A DNA stretch of 64,000 bases from Pseudomonas sp. 2FG (GTDB taxonomy: Bacteria > Pseudomonadota > Gammaproteobacteria > Pseudomonadales > Pseudomonadaceae): positions 184,695 to 248,694 of the forward strand of contig NZ_SCMP01000005.1 of NCBI RefSeq assembly GCF_005502935.1. Direction: 5' to 3'. The translations under genes and the position numbers were made by a program. The notes beneath the pieces were generated by a model. That model was not told where the DNA came from, did no database searches, and worked only from the letters and a program-made list of their open reading frames with translations. This document shows, piece by piece, positions 9,437 through 18,568 of this stretch; position 1 is the stretch's first letter, and each line of letters begins with the position of its first letter.

Positions 9437-10039
9437 TCAGAAGCCTTCGACCTCCAGCGCCTCGCGCACGGCGGGCCGCGCCGCGACTCGCTTCAAGTAG
9501 CTTTGCAGGTCCTGGTAGTCCGAGAGATCGAGCCCGACATGGGGAGCCCAGTTCGTCACGGTGAATAGATACGCGTCCGCCACACTGAAGTTGTCGCCGG
9601 TCAGGTACTGCTTGCCGTGCAGTTGCTCGCAGACCCAGGCGTACTTCTTCGCCAGGGCGGCGCTGTAGACCGCCTTGGTCGCCGCGTCCAGGGCGGGGTT
9701 GAACAGTGCGCCGAATGACTTGTGCAGTTCCGAGGTGATGTAGTTCTGCCATTCCAGCACCCGGTAGTGCGCCAGGCTACCGGCCTCGGGCATCAGCTCA
9801 TGATTGCCAGCCTGGTCGGCGATGTACTGGGCGACGATTGGCCCTTCGCTCAGGCGCTCGCCGCTATCCAGCTCCAGCAGCGGTACATAGCCTTTGGGGT
9901 TGATCCGGTAATAGTCGGCGCCGTGCTCGGTTTGGTGCGTCTTGATGTCGACCCGCACGAGGGTGAAGGGCAGCTTGGCTTCGCGCAGCACTATGTGGGG
10001 GGCCAGCGAGCAGGCGCCGGGGGAGTAGTAAAGCTTCAT
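9437..10039 (-). CDS. Glutathione S-transferase
   Basis: This 200-residue cytoplasmic enzyme starts MKLYYSPGACSLAPHIVL, the beta-class GST signature with the catalytic Cys10 region, followed by a thioredoxin-fold domain with GYVPLLELDSGERLSEGPIVAQYI (cis-Pro and glutathione gamma-glutamyl contacts). An all-helical C-terminal domain includes NFSVADAYLFTVTNW. GAGGGAA lies before ATG 10039. It is divergent from the LysR regulator at 10152 with about 110 bases between starts, making it that regulator's likely target. Confidence 0.92.
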   Translation of the reverse strand: MKLYYSPGACSLAPHIVLREAKLPFTLVRVDIKTHQTEHGADYYRINPKGYVPLLELDSGERLSEGPIVAQYIADQAGNHELMPEAGSLAHYRVLEWQNYITSELHKSFGALFNPALDAATKAVYSAALAKKYAWVCEQLHGKQYLTGDNFSVADAYLFTVTNWAPHVGLDLSDYQDLQSYLKRVAARPAVREALEVEGF

Positions 10040-10151
10040 GGTGAGTTCCCTCTGTCGATGTGGATGTACGCTGCGGTTTAGGTTATTGATAATCTCCAGG
10101 CGAATAAACAGCGCCTAACTCAATTCACTTGATACAGGGTGTAACTAATAG

Positions 10152-11072
10152 ATGGGGCGTCAGTTGGGTGGAGTGCTGCTGGGCAGCATGGAACTGTTTT
10201 GCTTGGCCGCCGAGTTGGGCGGCTTTACCGCCGCCGCCCTGGCCGCAGGCGTGACCCCGGCGGCGGTGAGCCGCTCGGTGTCGCGCCTGGAGGCTCGGCT
10301 GGGCGTGCGCCTGTTCGTGCGCACGACCCGGCAGATTCGCCTGACCGAAGGCGGCCAGGCCTATTTCGAGCAGTGCCGGCAGGCGCTCGCGCAACTGGTC
10401 GAGGCCGAGCGCGAGGTGTCGGGTCAGCAGGCGGCCCCGGCCGGGCTGCTGCGCATCAGCATGGGCACGCCTTACGGCCACTATCGGGTACTGCCGCTGC
10501 TGCCGGTGTTCCGCGCGCGCTACCCGAAGGTCACTGTCGAGGTGCACCTGAGTAACCGCAATGTCGACTTCGTCGGCGAGGGTTTCGACCTGGCGATACG
10601 CGCGCGGGTGCCGGCGGACTCGAGCCTGATCGCGCGCAAATTGGAGGATGCGCCGCTGCTGGTGGTGGCCGCGCCGGCCTATCTGCAGCGCGCCGGGGTG
10701 CCTGCTAGCCTCGAGGTACTGGCCGAGCACGAGTGCATCCAGTTCCTGCTGCCGAGCAGCGGCAAGCCGATTCCCTGGTCGTTCCGCCGGGACGGCAAGG
10801 AGCTGGAGTTGGTCACCGCCGGCGGCTACTGCTGTGCGGAGGATCTGCTGGGCGGCGTGACCCTGGCGCGTAGCGGCGCCGGGCTGCTGCAGACCTATGG
10901 CTTTATCGTCGAGGAGGAGTTGCGCCGCGGTACTCTGGTCGAGGTGTTGCAGCCCTTCGCCGGCCGCTCCCGGCCCTTCACGCTGCTTTACCCCCATGGC
11001 CGGCATCTCTCGCTGCGGGTGCGCAGCTTCGTCGACTTTCTGCTGGAGGCGCTGGCCGACTGCCGCGCATAA
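10152..11072 (+). CDS. LysR-family transcriptional regulator
   Basis: This 306-residue protein has an N-terminal winged helix-turn-helix (about residues 13-72: ELFCLAAELGGFTAAALAAGVTPAAVSRSVSRLE) and a LysR substrate-binding domain from about residue 100. It belongs to the CrgA-like subgroup. ATG 10152 gives a short leader; an internal ATG at 10188 is an alternative start. Divergent orientation to the GST gene and a shared AT-rich spacer suggest control of GST and perhaps nitronate monooxygenase expression. The inducer is unknown. Confidence 0.92.
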   Translation: MGRQLGGVLLGSMELFCLAAELGGFTAAALAAGVTPAAVSRSVSRLEARLGVRLFVRTTRQIRLTEGGQAYFEQCRQALAQLVEAEREVSGQQAAPAGLLRISMGTPYGHYRVLPLLPVFRARYPKVTVEVHLSNRNVDFVGEGFDLAIRARVPADSSLIARKLEDAPLLVVAAPAYLQRAGVPASLEVLAEHECIQFLLPSSGKPIPWSFRRDGKELELVTAGGYCCAEDLLGGVTLARSGAGLLQTYGFIVEEELRRGTLVEVLQPFAGRSRPFTLLYPHGRHLSLRVRSFVDFLLEALADCRA

Positions 11073-11416
11073 GGCGCCTGTGCTTACCTGCGCCTCTCAA
11101 TCAATGCCTTATAAAGTTGCTTGCCGACTCACTTAAGCAATTCTCCATGAACAGGGTTGTTACTGGCTCCTCGCAGGAAGAGCTCCGCGCCCAGATCGAC
11201 TGCCTAGACCGGCAGCCAGCGGCATTATGCGCATGCGTGCGGAGGGCAAGACGTCGAGAACGCCCTGACGCCCGAGAGGGAAGCCGAGCATCCGGGGCAG
11301 AGCATCCAGAAAGACGCCGCCCGGCATTAATCTGAAGCCATGACCGATGCAAGGATGCTGGCTATTCCTATACTCTGAGCACGCGCCTCCCCCCAACCCA
11401 GGACGCCGAACGCACG
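11073..11416. other. Intergenic stretch without recognised gene
   Basis: These 344 bases between the LysR and diguanylate cyclase genes contain short open frames on both strands, none with family resemblance or a good ribosome binding site. TATACTCTG-like sequence near 11370 could belong to the promoter of the downstream gene. No clear terminator for the LysR gene was found. Confidence 0.4.
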
Positions 11417-12808
11417 ATGCCTTCCCCACCCCGTTGGCTGGACCGAGCCCTCGACCTCTTCCAGCGCCATGCCGTGCTCGGCATGGCGCTGATACTCCTG
11501 CTCAGCCTGACCGGCCTGAGTTGGAGCCTGCACCAGATATTCAGCCAGCAGCAGCAAAACGCCGCCCTCAAGAGCGCCCAGCTGTATACGGCCACTCTCA
11601 GCGAGTTCCGCAGCCTCTACGCCTCCGAGGTGGTCGCCCGCGCCCGTGCCTACGGCATGAGCGTCACCCACGATTACCAGGCCACGCCCCAGGCCATTCC
11701 CTTGCCCGCGACCCTGAGCATGCTGCTCGGCAACCGCCTGGGCCAGCACGGTTCCGGCGTCAGCACCAGGCTGTACAGCCCTTACCCCTTTCCCTGGCGT
11801 GCGCAGGAGGGCGGTCTCAAGGACGACTTCGGCCGGCAGGCCTGGCAAGCCCTGCAAGCCGACCCCGAGCAGCCGTTCTATCGCTTCGAACGCCAGGGCG
11901 ATCAACTGGTGCTGCGCTACGCCACGGCCGACCTCATGCGCCCGGCCTGCGTCGACTGTCACAATAGCCATCCCGATTCCCCCCGGAGCGGTTGGAAGGT
12001 CGGCGATGTACGCGGCATCCTCGAAGTCGATCAACCACTCGACAGCGCGGGGCTCAGCGCCCGTCCACTGCTGATCGAAACCGCCGTCGTCACCCTGAGC
12101 ATCCTGGCCCTGTTCTCCACCCTGCTCGCCCTGGTGATCGGCCGCCTGCACCGCGCCAGCGAGAAAGCCCAATGCCTCAGCCAGGAGATGAGCTCGATCA
12201 ACCGGGCCCTGGAACGGGAAATCGTCGAGCGCCAGCAGGTGGAAGTCGACCTGCGTTCGGCCAACGACAGACTCGAACTGCTGGCGACCCAGGACCCGCT
12301 AACCGGAATCGCCAACCGCCGCGGCTTCGAGCGCACCCTGAGCCTGGAGTGGCGGCGCGCGCAACGCCAGGGCAGCCCGCTCAGCCTGATCATGGCCGAT
12401 ATCGACAACTTCAAGGCCTACAACGATCACTACGGCCACCAGGCCGGCGATCGCTGCCTGCAACGGGTCGCCGCGCGGCTCCACGCCCGGGTGCGGCGTC
12501 CGCCCGATCTGGTCGCCCGCTACGGCGGCGAAGAATTCGTGATCATCCTGCCGGACACCTCGGCCGAAGGCGCCTATGCCTTGGCCGAGGCCATGCGTAA
12601 CGCCGTGTATGAGCTGAAGGTCGAACATATCGACTCGGCAACCGCCAGCTACGTCACCCTGAGCCTGGGCATCGCCACTCTGGTACCCAAGGCCGACAGT
12701 TCGGCGGAGAGTCTGTTGCAGGCCGCCGATCGAGCGCTCTATCGAGCCAAGACCGCGGGCCGCAACCGGGTCGAGGCGGATCAGGAGTTGTCCCCATCTG
12801 AGCTCTAG
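11417..12808 (+). CDS. Membrane diguanylate cyclase with haem-binding-type (DUF3365/Tll0287-like) periplasmic sensor
   Basis: This 463-residue inner-membrane protein has a TM helix at about 18-40, a periplasmic domain, a second TM at about 217-238, a short coiled coil and a C-terminal GGDEF domain. The periplasmic part holds CVDCH (Cys178, Cys181, His182), the CxxCH motif of c-type haem attachment, within an SRS-GWKVGD-RGI context typical of DUF3365. The cyclase active loop is RYGGEEF. RPPD lies exactly five residues before it, so the inhibitory I-site is kept. It should make c-di-GMP in response to a redox or gas signal; the ligand is inferred. Confidence 0.88.
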   Translation: MPSPPRWLDRALDLFQRHAVLGMALILLLSLTGLSWSLHQIFSQQQQNAALKSAQLYTATLSEFRSLYASEVVARARAYGMSVTHDYQATPQAIPLPATLSMLLGNRLGQHGSGVSTRLYSPYPFPWRAQEGGLKDDFGRQAWQALQADPEQPFYRFERQGDQLVLRYATADLMRPACVDCHNSHPDSPRSGWKVGDVRGILEVDQPLDSAGLSARPLLIETAVVTLSILALFSTLLALVIGRLHRASEKAQCLSQEMSSINRALEREIVERQQVEVDLRSANDRLELLATQDPLTGIANRRGFERTLSLEWRRAQRQGSPLSLIMADIDNFKAYNDHYGHQAGDRCLQRVAARLHARVRRPPDLVARYGGEEFVIILPDTSAEGAYALAEAMRNAVYELKVEHIDSATASYVTLSLGIATLVPKADSSAESLLQAADRALYRAKTAGRNRVEADQELSPSEL

Positions 12809-12931
12809 GGAGCGGGGCTGGCGCTGCATCGGGCGAGGATCGCGGCCTTTATCGAGGTCGAGTTGGCCGAGCATGCCCGGCTTAGCGACTGACCCCCTAT
12901 TCAATAATCAGCAAACCCTAAGGCAGGCCCT

Positions 12932-13261
12932 ATGCAACTGAGCGATATCCCCTTCGGCACCACCGATTGGTCGGCCGTGGAACCCAGCGAGCATCGCGGC
13001 GAAACTGGCGTGGCCCATTGGCGGACTTGCCAGTTCGGCCCGTTGCGGGTGCGGATGGTCGAGTATTCGCCGGGCTATCTGGCCGACCACTGGTGTGTGA
13101 AGGGCCATATCCTGCTGTGCCTGGAGGGCGAGTTGCTGACCGAGTTGGAGGATGGTCGCCGCTTTGTGCTCAAACCGGGCATGAGTTATCAGGTCGCGGA
13201 TAATGCCGAGCCGCATCGCTCCTCTACCACGCTCGGCGCCAAGTTGTTTGTGCTGGATTGA
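12932..13261 (+). CDS. DHCW-motif cupin-fold protein
   Basis: This 109-residue single-domain cupin matches a family usually annotated as DHCW motif cupin fold protein. Here the signature region reads ADHWCVKGHI, followed by the beta-barrel motif LEGELLTELEDGR and NAEPHRSSTTLGAKLFVLD at the end. It is probably a small metal- or ligand-binding cytoplasmic protein of unknown reaction. It lies 52 bases upstream of the DUF2784 gene and in the same direction. Confidence 0.8.
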   Translation: MQLSDIPFGTTDWSAVEPSEHRGETGVAHWRTCQFGPLRVRMVEYSPGYLADHWCVKGHILLCLEGELLTELEDGRRFVLKPGMSYQVADNAEPHRSSTTLGAKLFVLD

Positions 13262-13313
13262 GGGGCTAACCGATGGCGGCTAAGCGCTTCAGCACGCAGG
13301 GCAGGGCAGCGGG

Positions 13314-13685
13314 ATGATCTACCGCCTGGGCGCCGATGCGCTGGTGTTGACTCATCTGCTGTTTATTCTCTTCGTGCTGGGCGGAGGGCTGCTGGTGCTG
13401 AGATGGCACGCGCTGGCCTGGGTGCATCTGCCGGCGGTGTGCTGGGGGGCGGTGGTGGAGTTTTTTCATCTGGTCTGTCCGTTGACGCCGTGGGAGAACA
13501 GCCTGCGCCGCGCCGCCGGTCAGGCTGGCTATAGCGGTGGTTTCGTCGAGCATTACCTGATCCCGCTCATCTACCCGAGCGGGCTGACGGTGCAACTGCA
13601 ACTGTGGTTGGGCGGCTTGGTGGTTGTGCTGAATGTCTTGGTTTACCTGCGGTTGGCGCTAGTGCTGCGCAAGCGCAGGCGTTGA
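13314..13685 (+). CDS. DUF2784 integral membrane protein
   Basis: This 123-residue protein has three membrane helices (about 8-28, 37-52 and 95-116) and the conserved stretches LTHLLFILFVLGGG, CPLTPWEN and FVEHYLIPLIYP, which define DUF2784. Function is unknown. ATG 13314 is preceded by GGGCAGCGGG. It follows the cupin gene closely and may be in one transcript with it. Confidence 0.85.
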   Translation: MIYRLGADALVLTHLLFILFVLGGGLLVLRWHALAWVHLPAVCWGAVVEFFHLVCPLTPWENSLRRAAGQAGYSGGFVEHYLIPLIYPSGLTVQLQLWLGGLVVVLNVLVYLRLALVLRKRRR

Positions 13686-13856
13686 ACGCGGCATGACCCT
13701 GTGGGCGGATAAGGCTACGGGGCCTTTACCTTAGCCATGGCGAGGCGCTGGTGCGGTTTGCCTCGGTCATTCAGCAGCCTAATGGTGCGTGGGCTGCACT
13801 AGTGCCTTCGCTACACTGCGGCCCATCTACCACAGCACATACAAGGCAACCTCACT

Positions 13857-14666
13857 ATGCAAAACCGCATGATGATTACCGGCGCGGGTTCCGGCTTGGG
13901 TCGCGAAATCGCCCTGCGTTGGGCGCGCGAAGGTTGGCAACTGGCGTTGTCCGACGTTAGCGAGCCGGGCCTGGCGCAAACTCTGCAACTGGTCCGCGAA
14001 GCCGGCGGTGATGGTTTCACCCAGCGCTGTGACGTCCGCGACTACAGCCAGCTCACCGCGCTGGCGCAGGCCTGCGAAGAGAAGCTGGGCGGCATCGACA
14101 TCATCGTCAACAACGCCGGCGTGGCCTCCGGCGGCTTCTTCAGCGAGCTGTCGCTGGAGGATTGGGACTGGCAGATCGCGATCAACCTGATGGGCGTGGT
14201 CAAGGGCTGCAAGGCCTTCCTGTCGTTGCTCGAGCGCAGCCAGGGCAAGATCGTCAACATCGCCTCCATGGCGGCGCTGATGCAGGGCCCGGCGATGAGC
14301 AACTACAACGTGGCCAAGGCCGGCGTGGTGGCGCTCTCCGAGAGCCTGCTGAGCGAGCTGAAGCAGCAGGAGATCGGCGTGCACGTGGTCTGCCCGTCGT
14401 TCTTCCAGACCAACCTGCTGGATTCCTTCCGTGGCCCGACCCCGGCGATCAAGGCGCAGGTAGGCAAGCTGCTGGAGGGCTCGGCGATCAGCGCGGCGGA
14501 TATCGCCGACTACATCTACCAGGAGATCGCCAAGGGCGAATTCATGATCCTGCCCCATGAGCAAGGCCGCATGGCCTGGGCGCTGAAACAGAAGAACCCG
14601 CAGCTGCTCTACGACGAGATGGCCACTATGGCCGAGAAGATGCGCGCCAAGAGCAAACAGGGTTAA
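13857..14666 (+). CDS. Short-chain dehydrogenase/reductase
   Basis: This 269-residue Rossmann-fold oxidoreductase has the cofactor motif TGAGSGLGRE near the N-terminus, NNAG at about residues 83-86, the catalytic serine in NIASMAAL and the YNVAK active-site motif (YxxxK). The sequence fits the classical SDR subfamily found widely in Pseudomonas. Substrate is not evident. It is monocistronic, with no linked gene on either side that points to a pathway. Confidence 0.9.
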   Translation: MQNRMMITGAGSGLGREIALRWAREGWQLALSDVSEPGLAQTLQLVREAGGDGFTQRCDVRDYSQLTALAQACEEKLGGIDIIVNNAGVASGGFFSELSLEDWDWQIAINLMGVVKGCKAFLSLLERSQGKIVNIASMAALMQGPAMSNYNVAKAGVVALSESLLSELKQQEIGVHVVCPSFFQTNLLDSFRGPTPAIKAQVGKLLEGSAISAADIADYIYQEIAKGEFMILPHEQGRMAWALKQKNPQLLYDEMATMAEKMRAKSKQG

Positions 14667-14781
14667 TGGGATAAATTGTCCGTTTGGTCAACTTTGACCT
14701 GGGCCGGGCTTGTCCTGGCTCGGGCCGGGGGAGTAGGGTTGATCCTCCGGCCCGCTTGGCCGCTACTGTGTTGAAAACTCT

Positions 14782-15948
14782 GTGAAACCCGTATCCCGGG
14801 CCATGCTGTTGCTGGCCCTGGTGCTGGCTGCGATCAACTTGCGCCCCGGCATCACCTCCCTTGCCCCGCTGATCGAGCGCATCGCCCGCGAACTCGCCCT
14901 CAGCCGCGGGCTGATCAGCCTGAGCACCGCCTTACCGGTGCTGTGCATGGGCCTGCTGGCCCCGCTGGCGCCACGGCTGGCGCTGCGCTTGGGGCTGGAA
15001 CGGACCATCGCTCTGTGCCTCGGCTTGATCGCGGCGGCCTTGCTCATGCGTCTGGCCGGGCAGGCCAGCCCGATCCTGATCGGCAGCGCGGTGCTCCTGG
15101 GCACCGGCATCGCCGTGGCCGGACCTTTGCTCTCCGGCTTCATCAAACGCCATTTCGTCGAGCATATCGGCCACGCCGTCGGCTGGTACTCCTTCAGCAT
15201 GGCGATTGGCGGTGCGGCTGGCGCGGTGCTGACGGCGCCAGCCACGCAGCTATTGGCCGATCGCTGGACCTATGGCTTGGCCATCTGGGCGTTACCGGCG
15301 CTGTTCGGGCTGGTGTTCTGGCTGCGCCTGCCGAACCGGGCGGAAAGCGCCGCTGAAGTCGGCGGCGGTTCCGGCCTGCCGTGGGGCGAGTCGCGGGCCT
15401 GGCTGATCAGCTGCTTCTTCGCCATTCAGGCCGGGCTGTTCTATGCCCTGGCAACCTGGGTGGTGGCGCGCTACCACGAGGCCGGCTTATCCCTGCTGCG
15501 CAGCAACACGCTGTTCAGCATCTCGATGCTGGTCGGCTTGCCCAGCTCCTTCTTGTTGCCCTGGCTAGCGCAGCGCCTCGATTGCCGCTACCAACTGCTG
15601 CTGCTTTGCGGGCTGTGCTCGGCCTTGTGCCTGGGCATGATCAGCCTGGTGCCGACCTTCGTCCCGGAGCTGTGGGCGGTGCTGATTGGCTTCGGCCTCG
15701 GCGGCTCCTTCGCCCTGTCGCTGGTGTTGCCGTTGTACGATGCGCACACGCCGCTGGCCGTCAGCCGCTGGACCGCGATGATGCTCTGTGCCGGTTACAG
15801 CATGGCGAGTCTGACGCCGATTCTGGCCGGCCTCGGCCGCGATCTGGCCGGCGATTATCAGTTGCCCTTTATGGTACTGACGGGCCTGGCGTTGCTGATG
15901 AGCGGTCTGGCCTGGCAGTTGCGCCCACGGCCGGGCAAGGCGTGCTGA
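14782..15948 (+). CDS. MFS transporter, CynX/NimT family
   Basis: This 388-residue membrane protein has about 12 helices and the motif AAINLRPGITSLAPLIERI near the N-terminus, characteristic of the cyanate/2-nitroimidazole (CynX/NimT) branch of the major facilitator superfamily. The annotated start is GTG 14782; ATG 14803 at the beginning of the first helix is an equally possible start, and neither has a strong ribosome binding site. No cyanase gene is nearby, so the substrate is unknown. Confidence 0.87.
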   Translation: MKPVSRAMLLLALVLAAINLRPGITSLAPLIERIARELALSRGLISLSTALPVLCMGLLAPLAPRLALRLGLERTIALCLGLIAAALLMRLAGQASPILIGSAVLLGTGIAVAGPLLSGFIKRHFVEHIGHAVGWYSFSMAIGGAAGAVLTAPATQLLADRWTYGLAIWALPALFGLVFWLRLPNRAESAAEVGGGSGLPWGESRAWLISCFFAIQAGLFYALATWVVARYHEAGLSLLRSNTLFSISMLVGLPSSFLLPWLAQRLDCRYQLLLLCGLCSALCLGMISLVPTFVPELWAVLIGFGLGGSFALSLVLPLYDAHTPLAVSRWTAMMLCAGYSMASLTPILAGLGRDLAGDYQLPFMVLTGLALLMSGLAWQLRPRPGKAC

Positions 15949-16196
15949 CTGCCTAGAATTAAGTGCAACCCTGGCCAACGCAGCGCTTTGGCTGCGGTTA
16001 ACCTCGAGGCGTCGAGACGCCAAGGCGTTTTTGAGGTGCCCTAGCAACGGCTCGTAAGCCTCAGTCTTAAGCTGTTGCCTGCGAAATACAGGGCGCGAGT
16101 TGGTCTGCCAGCTTCACCAACCAGCAGTTTGTGGATTTGCTCACAGGCTTTATCTGGCATAATCGCGCCCCCTTCAGCTCCGGTCATAAAACCTTC

Positions 16197-17669
16197 ATGT
16201 TCGAATTCTTCAGCGGGCTTGATGCCTGGGTCGTCGCGAGCCTGCTACTCGCCCTGGCCTTCGTCCTCACCTTCGAATTCATCAACGGTTTCCATGACAC
16301 CGCCAACGCGGTGGCCACGGTTATCTATACCAAAGCCATGCCGCCGCACCTGGCGGTGATGCTTTCTGGCCTGTTCAATTTCCTCGGCGTGCTGCTCGGC
16401 GGCGTCGGCGTGGCCTATGCCATAGTCCATCTGCTGCCGGTGGAGCTGTTGATCAATGTCGATACCGGTCACGGCCTGGCCATGGTGTTCTCCCTGCTGG
16501 CCGCGGCCATCGCCTGGAATCTGGGCACCTGGTACTTCGGCATTCCGGCCTCCAGTTCGCACACCCTGATCGGCTCGATCCTCGGCGTCGGCCTGGCCAA
16601 TGCGCTGATTACCGATATCCCGCTGGCGGATGGGGTCAACTGGCAGAAGGCGATCGATATCGGCATCTCCCTGGTCGCCTCGCCGGCCGCCGGTTTCATG
16701 GTCGCCGCGCTGCTGCTACTGGCACTGAAGTGGTGGCGGCCGCTGTCGAAGATGCACAAGACCCCGGAACAGCGTCGCGAGCTCGACGACAAGAAGCATC
16801 CGCCGTTCTGGAACCGGCTGGTGCTGGTGCTTTCGGCCATGGCCGTGAGCTTCGTGCATGGCTCCAACGATGGCCAGAAGGGCATCGGCCTGATCATGCT
16901 GGTGCTGATCGGCATAGTGCCGGCCCAGTTCGTGCTGGATCTGAACAGCACCACCTACCAGATCGAACGGACCCGCGATGCCACCCTGCATCTCAGCCAG
17001 TTCTACGAGCGCAACAGCGCGACCCTCAGCGAATACCTGGCCCTCGGCAAGAATCACACGACCGAGCTGCCGAAGAAGTTCCGCTGCGACGCCAAACTGA
17101 CCGAGTCGACCATCGCCGGACTGCTGAATGACCTGAAGGGCGTCGAGGACTATCACAGCCTGGCGGCGGATACCCGTATTCAGGTCCGCCGTTATCTGCT
17201 GTGCCTGGACGATACGGCGAAGAAGGTCGGCAAGCTGCAAGGCCTGGACAAGCGCGAGAAGGCCGACCTGGAGAAGCTGCGCAAGGATCTGACCGCCACC
17301 ACCGAATACTCGCCGTTCTGGGTCATCCTCGCGGTCGCCTTGGCCTTGGGGATCGGTACCATGGTCGGTTGGAAGCGCGTGGTGCTGACCGTCGGCGAGA
17401 AGATCGGCAAGCAGGGCATGACTTACTCCCAAGGCATGGCGGCGCAGATCACCGCGGCCTGCGCCATTGGCCTGGCTAACGTGTTCAGCCTGCCGGTGTC
17501 GACTACCCATGTGCTGTCCTCGGGTGTCGCCGGCACCATGGTCGCGAACAAGAGCGGCCTGCAGGGCGGTACCGTGCGCAACATCCTGCTGGCCTGGGTG
17601 CTGACCTTGCCGACGGCGATGGCCTTGTCGGCGGGCTTGTTCTGGCTGGCGACCAGACTGGTCGGGTAA
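16197..17669 (+). CDS. pitA: Low-affinity inorganic phosphate transporter PitA
   Basis: This 490-residue PiT-family (PF01384) carrier couples phosphate, as metal-phosphate, to proton movement. The two PiT signature repeats are visible: GFHDTANAVATVIYTKAM near the N-terminus and VSFVHGSNDGQKGIGL in the second half. A hydrophilic central loop of about 150 residues is typical of proteobacterial PitA. ATG 16197 gives the family length and the usual MxxFxGLDAWV start. A possible -10 element CATAAT lies at 16159-16164. A strong terminator follows. Confidence 0.92.
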   Translation: MFEFFSGLDAWVVASLLLALAFVLTFEFINGFHDTANAVATVIYTKAMPPHLAVMLSGLFNFLGVLLGGVGVAYAIVHLLPVELLINVDTGHGLAMVFSLLAAAIAWNLGTWYFGIPASSSHTLIGSILGVGLANALITDIPLADGVNWQKAIDIGISLVASPAAGFMVAALLLLALKWWRPLSKMHKTPEQRRELDDKKHPPFWNRLVLVLSAMAVSFVHGSNDGQKGIGLIMLVLIGIVPAQFVLDLNSTTYQIERTRDATLHLSQFYERNSATLSEYLALGKNHTTELPKKFRCDAKLTESTIAGLLNDLKGVEDYHSLAADTRIQVRRYLLCLDDTAKKVGKLQGLDKREKADLEKLRKDLTATTEYSPFWVILAVALALGIGTMVGWKRVVLTVGEKIGKQGMTYSQGMAAQITAACAIGLANVFSLPVSTTHVLSSGVAGTMVANKSGLQGGTVRNILLAWVLTLPTAMALSAGLFWLATRLVG

Positions 17670-17681
17670 ATCGAAGCGTTG

Positions 17682-17712
17682 AAAAAAGCCTCGCCTGCTG
17701 CGGGGCTTTTTT
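17682..17712. terminator. Rho-independent terminator after pitA
   Basis: AAAAAAGCCTCGC and GCGGGGCTTTTTT pair (one G-T mismatch) around a short loop, 12 bases after the pitA stop. A and T tracts on both sides make it potentially bidirectional. Confidence 0.88.
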
Positions 17713-17813
17713 CTGCGCGCGGTGTGGATGGGCGCTCAAGCCTGATAAGGCAGAGGTTTCCCCAGGCCCTTGCCCTGTGTTAGAAGGCTGCCTTCATTTC
17801 CTGGAGTGCCCGC

Positions 17814-18242
17814 GTGGAGTCCGAATCCATCGTCTATGGCTGTATCCGCGACTGGCCGTCCACTGACTCGGAGCAGCGGCGCCTGCGCCGGGTGACCAAC
17901 CGCCGTGAGCTGAATGCTTTACCCGCGGGGGAGGCCTGGCCGTTTCTGGGGCGGGAGATGTTTTCTTTTTGCGAGCACGCAGGCGAAGGGCTGTACCAGA
18001 CGCAGGTGATCCACTTCGGTGCCAGCTACCGTGCGGTGGAGTACGAGTGGAGCCTGTGGGTCGAGCAGTTCGAGGCGCTGCTCAAGCGTTTGTACTGGGG
18101 CAGCGCGGTCGTCCACCTGGAAACCGAGCTGAACGGCACCCATACCTTTCGCTGGGAGTCGGAGAAGGGCTTTCACAGCCCCCAGGAAGAGGGTTTGCGC
18201 GTGCGCTGCGCCTGGGAGCGCGAGGGCGGCTTACGCGGTTAG
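17814..18242 (+). CDS. Hypothetical protein (142 aa)
   Basis: I do not recognise this protein. It is soluble, acidic, rich in Trp, Tyr and Glu, and has no signal peptide or membrane segment. GTG 17814 is chosen because CTGGAG lies seven bases upstream, and the reading frame has normal codon use for this genome. It lies between pitA and a broken ynfA. The composition suggests a compact alpha/beta protein; no catalytic motif is visible. Confidence 0.6.
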   Translation: MESESIVYGCIRDWPSTDSEQRRLRRVTNRRELNALPAGEAWPFLGREMFSFCEHAGEGLYQTQVIHFGASYRAVEYEWSLWVEQFEALLKRLYWGSAVVHLETELNGTHTFRWESEKGFHSPQEEGLRVRCAWEREGGLRG

Positions 18243-18315
18243 GGCTGGACCTTTCGCTGGGCAAGGCCTGCGCCATGCCCAGCCGCTAAATTGCAATTAA
18301 CCAAGAGAGCGCTGG

Positions 18316-18480
18316 ATGCTCAACTACCTGTAGTTTTGCCTCGCCGCCTTGTTCGAGATCGCCGGCTGCTATGCCTTTTGGCTGTGGCTGCGGATGGGCA
18401 AAAGTGGCTGGTTGGGGGCGGCGCTCTGTGTATTGGGCGCGAGCGTCATTCTGCTGGGGCCGCGTTTCTCCCAATCGTAG
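18316..18480 (+). pseudogene. ynfA: ynfA-family (UPF0060) membrane protein, nonsense mutation plus internal deletion
   Basis: The frame reads MLNYL, then an in-frame TAG at 18331-18333 where the family has Trp, then FCLAALFEIAGCYAFWLWLRM, and then jumps directly to the C-terminal family segment GAALCVLGASVILLGPRF before a TAG at 18478. Intact YnfA proteins are about 108-110 residues with four helices; only 54 codons remain, so about 55 internal codons are missing without loss of frame. The gene should be non-functional. Its stop codon lies at the edge of a palindromic repeat (18477-18552). Confidence 0.88.
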
Positions 18481-18552
18481 ACTGGGTAGAGGCGCATGCG
18501 CCGAAGCCCAGCTTGGCCAGGCTGGGTTTCGCTATCAGTCTACCCAGCCTGC
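18477..18552. repeat. Intergenic palindromic repeat, TAGRCTGGGTAGAG family
   Basis: GTAGACTGGGTAGAGGCGCA and CAGTCTACCCAGCCTGC form the outer arms, and AAGCCCAGC/GCTGGGTTTCG the inner arms. The same arm sequences occur at 56871-56950 and, incompletely, at 30815-30853 and 18841-18886. Confidence 0.82.
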
Positions 18553-18568
18553 GGGGTTTGCAATCCCG

